DNA from: a virus
DNA: 23,538 bases
Virus record (IMG/VR): IMGVR_UViG_3300047491_000900
Coordinates: 1 to 23,538 of that record
Reading direction: 5' to 3' (one strand)
Shown: in pieces, positions 21,698-23,538 of the stretch
Layout: every line of letters begins with the position of its first letter
Numbering within the stretch: position 1 is the first letter of the stretch
Program-made: the position numbers and the translations under genes
The notes under the pieces: model-generated
What the model was told of the DNA's origin: nothing
Databases searched by the model: none
Seen by the model: only the letters and a program-made list of their open reading frames with translations

Positions 21698-22255
21698 TTA
21701 CTCGCCATTCAGATAATCATACTCAGACAGGGAAACCTGGCCTGACCGTATGGATTTCTCACGGGTTATCTTCTTGCCCATGCTTTTCTGGCCATTCCAG
21801 ACAATCGCCTTGCAGTAAGTCGAAAATTTAGAGTCAATCTTCAGTAACGCCTTGCGGTTTGGCCTTTTCCGCTTTGGAACAACATTCCTCACTATGGCAT
21901 CAAGCATCAATTCTTGCTTTGCGCCAAACTTCTGCCTATTGGCGCCATGCCTTGTTCTGTTTGTCCAAAGATCAACGAGCTTGTGGATGACCTTGCCGGT
22001 AAAGCCATCAAAATTGTGCTCCTTGACGGATGAAAGGCATTTCTCGATGTAAATCTGCCTCTTGTAGTATGAGCCGGCACGAATTATGCTCAACTGAAGC
22101 TCCTGGTTGATGTCATCGAAGTCATCGGTGTAGTTGTTCTTTGAGTTCTTCTTCTGCAGCTGGTGTGCCGCATAGTAGCAAAGCTTTCCAAAACACTTTG
22201 TGAGGCAGTCATACTCCTCGGCTGTGATTGGGAATGATTGGCATATCGTCTTCAT
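21698..22255 (-). CDS. Sigma-like small protein, T4 gp55-type candidate
   Basis: The 185-residue protein (ATG 22255 overlaps the polymerase stop as ATGA) has FDDINQELQLSIIRAGSYYK (46-65), resembling the DLxQE-type start of sigma region 2. Later it has KFSTYCKAIVWN (143-154), like the FSTYA part of region 2, followed by a basic stretch and VSLSEYD. In sigma-70 these two motifs are about 25 residues apart; here they are about 95 apart with an insert (Arg- and Lys-rich, NRTRHGANRQKFG). T4 gp55, the late sigma, has about the same length. This is pattern recognition and I cannot exclude another helical factor. It is coupled to the polymerase, which is early in most phages, as a late-factor gene might be. 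Confidence 0.72.
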   Translation of the reverse strand: MKTICQSFPITAEEYDCLTKCFGKLCYYAAHQLQKKNSKNNYTDDFDDINQELQLSIIRAGSYYKRQIYIEKCLSSVKEHNFDGFTGKVIHKLVDLWTNRTRHGANRQKFGAKQELMLDAIVRNVVPKRKRPNRKALLKIDSKFSTYCKAIVWNGQKSMGKKITREKSIRSGQVSLSEYDYLNGE

Positions 22256-23538
22256 TTTCTCTTTTTCCCCGGTAAGTTGATCTGTTTCATATCGATAAGG
22301 CTCTTGCCGACAAGGCATGACACCCCTATGGTCAGTCCTGGGAACAGTTCGCTCTGCGACATCAATGCCTTTTGGGCGGCCAAAATTGCTTCCCTCATGC
22401 CATCTCTGGTCACATAGATCATGAACCCATCATGTACATTGTAAGCTATTTTGGCAATGCCTTTCAATGCACCATGCAGTCTAACAAGCCCATGCATGCA
22501 GAATACCGCACTTGGACTCTGGATGGCAAAATTGCGTGCCCTGTAGTGCTTCTCCGCAAAGGATCGTTTCTTGCCAAGCATGTCGGTGTAACAACCAGAC
22601 GATTCCGCCGCACTCTGAACCGACCTCATCCATGCACTCGCCACATGGAATATGCCATGCACCCTCTCCACTATGCTCTCACACGCAGCCATGGGCAGGC
22701 CAATCGACTTCTCCAGACCAGCCGCCCCCATGCCATAAAATATGGGAAGAAGAAAGCGCTTGCACATGGATCTCTTCTCATCACTATCACATGGCGTCTT
22801 CGTTACCATCTCATATGCAGATGCATAAATATCATCGGATGAGCACGCCCTTGCCAGCTCATCATCCCTGGAAAGCCAAGCAAGCATTTGCACTTCCATG
22901 CTTTTGTAGTCAAGGTAGACAAACAGATGGTTCTCAATCGGCTTTAGCTGGTTCCTGAGTTCTGGTGTCAAAACATGTGGCACATAGCCACGGGAAAAAG
23001 CCTTGTGGCTAAGCATCCTTCCATTTTCCTGGCCGACAATGTCATAGAAGGCATGCAGCCTTGTGTCGCCAAGAATGCCAATTGCCTCCATCTCTGGGAC
23101 AACATCCATGGACAGGGGCAAATGAACAAGGCGGTAGACATCCTGCCTAAGCTTCCATGTGGCCGAATCAGAAGCGGCCCGCAGACGACCCATAAACTCG
23201 CTTATATTCGATGGCATGCCCAAATGGGCATCCGAGTGGCTTTCAATCAATTTGAGGTCTATAATCGAACATTGGGGCTGCAATGGCACGCCATACCTTC
23301 CAAGGATGAATGAGGCAATCCCCTTCCAGTCCCAGACAAGAAGCCTCTTGTTAGCAGCCATGATTGTTTCATTCGCTGCCTTGACAAAAAACCTCACAAG
23401 CCATTCATCACCCAAATTTATTGTGTTGCTTCCCTTTGCGGATGAAATGCCAATCGATGCAACCTTTGACGCTTCACGGTCAGTGAAATCAAGTATTCCA
23501 CTTGATGATAGGTAAACAATAGGCGATTGCTGATGATG
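22252..23538 (-). CDS. polA: Family A DNA polymerase (partial; N-terminus beyond window edge)
   Basis: The frame is open to the right edge (427 or more residues), so the TTG at 23415 is not the real start. Polymerase motif A is LDYKSMEVQMLAW with its catalytic Asp at 22909-22911. The O-helix motif B is RSMCKRFLLPIFYGMG, and motif C is VHDG with His and Asp at 22429-22434. Aligned to E. coli Pol I, the residue at position 762 is Leu (codon 22747-22749). The motif C Glu is Gly. The N-terminal visible part has the fold-order of the 3'-5' exonuclease (SSSGILDFTD, then WDWKGIASFILGRYG, then IIDLKLIES), but the D-x-E of ExoI is replaced by Ser. It likely copies the genome with the helicase and SSB. 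Confidence 0.93.
   Translation of the reverse strand, partial: HHQQSPIVYLSSSGILDFTDREASKVASIGISSAKGSNTINLGDEWLVRFFVKAANETIMAANKRLLVWDWKGIASFILGRYGVPLQPQCSIIDLKLIESHSDAHLGMPSNISEFMGRLRAASDSATWKLRQDVYRLVHLPLSMDVVPEMEAIGILGDTRLHAFYDIVGQENGRMLSHKAFSRGYVPHVLTPELRNQLKPIENHLFVYLDYKSMEVQMLAWLSRDDELARACSSDDIYASAYEMVTKTPCDSDEKRSMCKRFLLPIFYGMGAAGLEKSIGLPMAACESIVERVHGIFHVASAWMRSVQSAAESSGCYTDMLGKKRSFAEKHYRARNFAIQSPSAVFCMHGLVRLHGALKGIAKIAYNVHDGFMIYVTRDGMREAILAAQKALMSQSELFPGLTIGVSCLVGKSLIDMKQINLPGKKRK

Noticed and set aside
1-23538. tRNA genes, CRISPR arrays, insertion sequences, attachment sites
   Set aside because: Intergenic gaps are all under 200 bp, and I see no cloverleaf, spaced direct repeats, transposase or terminal inverted repeats.

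Overview
This window looks like part of a large T4-related tailed-phage genome (myovirus type) infecting an unidentified, probably Gram-negative, bacterium. I see about 32 protein genes. They are packed with ATGA start/stop overlaps and gaps mostly under 60 bp. There is no tRNA, rRNA, CRISPR array or insertion sequence. The phage assignment rests on family content, not on a database match: a gp32-type single-stranded DNA-binding protein with a His64/Cys/Cys/Cys zinc site, a UvsX/RecA recombinase with a Gly-less Walker A motif, a DnaB/gp41-type helicase, a dNMP kinase, ThyX, a dCMP deaminase, a gp4/TnsA-like nuclease and an HNH endonuclease. Unlike T4 itself, the replicative polymerase candidate is family A.

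Layout. 1-3612 (minus): HldE-type heptose kinase/adenylyltransferase (cut by the left edge), ThyX, a short nucleotide-sugar dehydrogenase and two small unknowns. 3633-4660 (plus): an unknown and a zinc-finger/PD-(D/E)XK nuclease. 4647-5653 (minus): cupin and dNMP kinase. 5782-6787 (plus): a small Cys protein and a 19-Cys protein. 6767-9609 (minus): Hel308-like helicase, HNH endonuclease and a small unknown. 9624-12265: alternating small unknowns plus an amidoligase-family enzyme. 12262-15968 (minus): UvsX/RecA, gp32-like SSB between two strong intrinsic terminators, and two unknowns. 16003-17778: a methyltransferase-like gene (minus) and UDP-galactopyranose mutase (plus). 17775-20713 (minus): dCMP deaminase, GNAT, UvsY-like candidate and replicative helicase. 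20756-23538 (minus): glycosyltransferase, a sigma-like small protein and a family A DNA polymerase (cut by the right edge).

How the genes fit together. One set replicates and recombines DNA (polymerase, helicase, SSB, UvsX, UvsY candidate, Hel308). A second feeds thymidine and other pyrimidine nucleotides (ThyX, dCMP deaminase, dNMP kinase). A third looks like a dispersed glycan toolkit: HldE, nucleotide-sugar dehydrogenase, UDP-galactopyranose mutase, a sugar-isomerase-like cupin, a GT-A glycosyltransferase and a methyltransferase. The plus-strand genes form short islands, several preceded by an ACTTATAAT-type element that may be a late-type promoter. The sigma-like gene upstream of the polymerase stop could be its reader.

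The most notable non-coding signals are two tandem hairpins with identical UCUGUU loops in the SSB leader, and three convergent gene pairs that share one palindromic tetranucleotide as both stop codons (CTAG twice, TTAA once).
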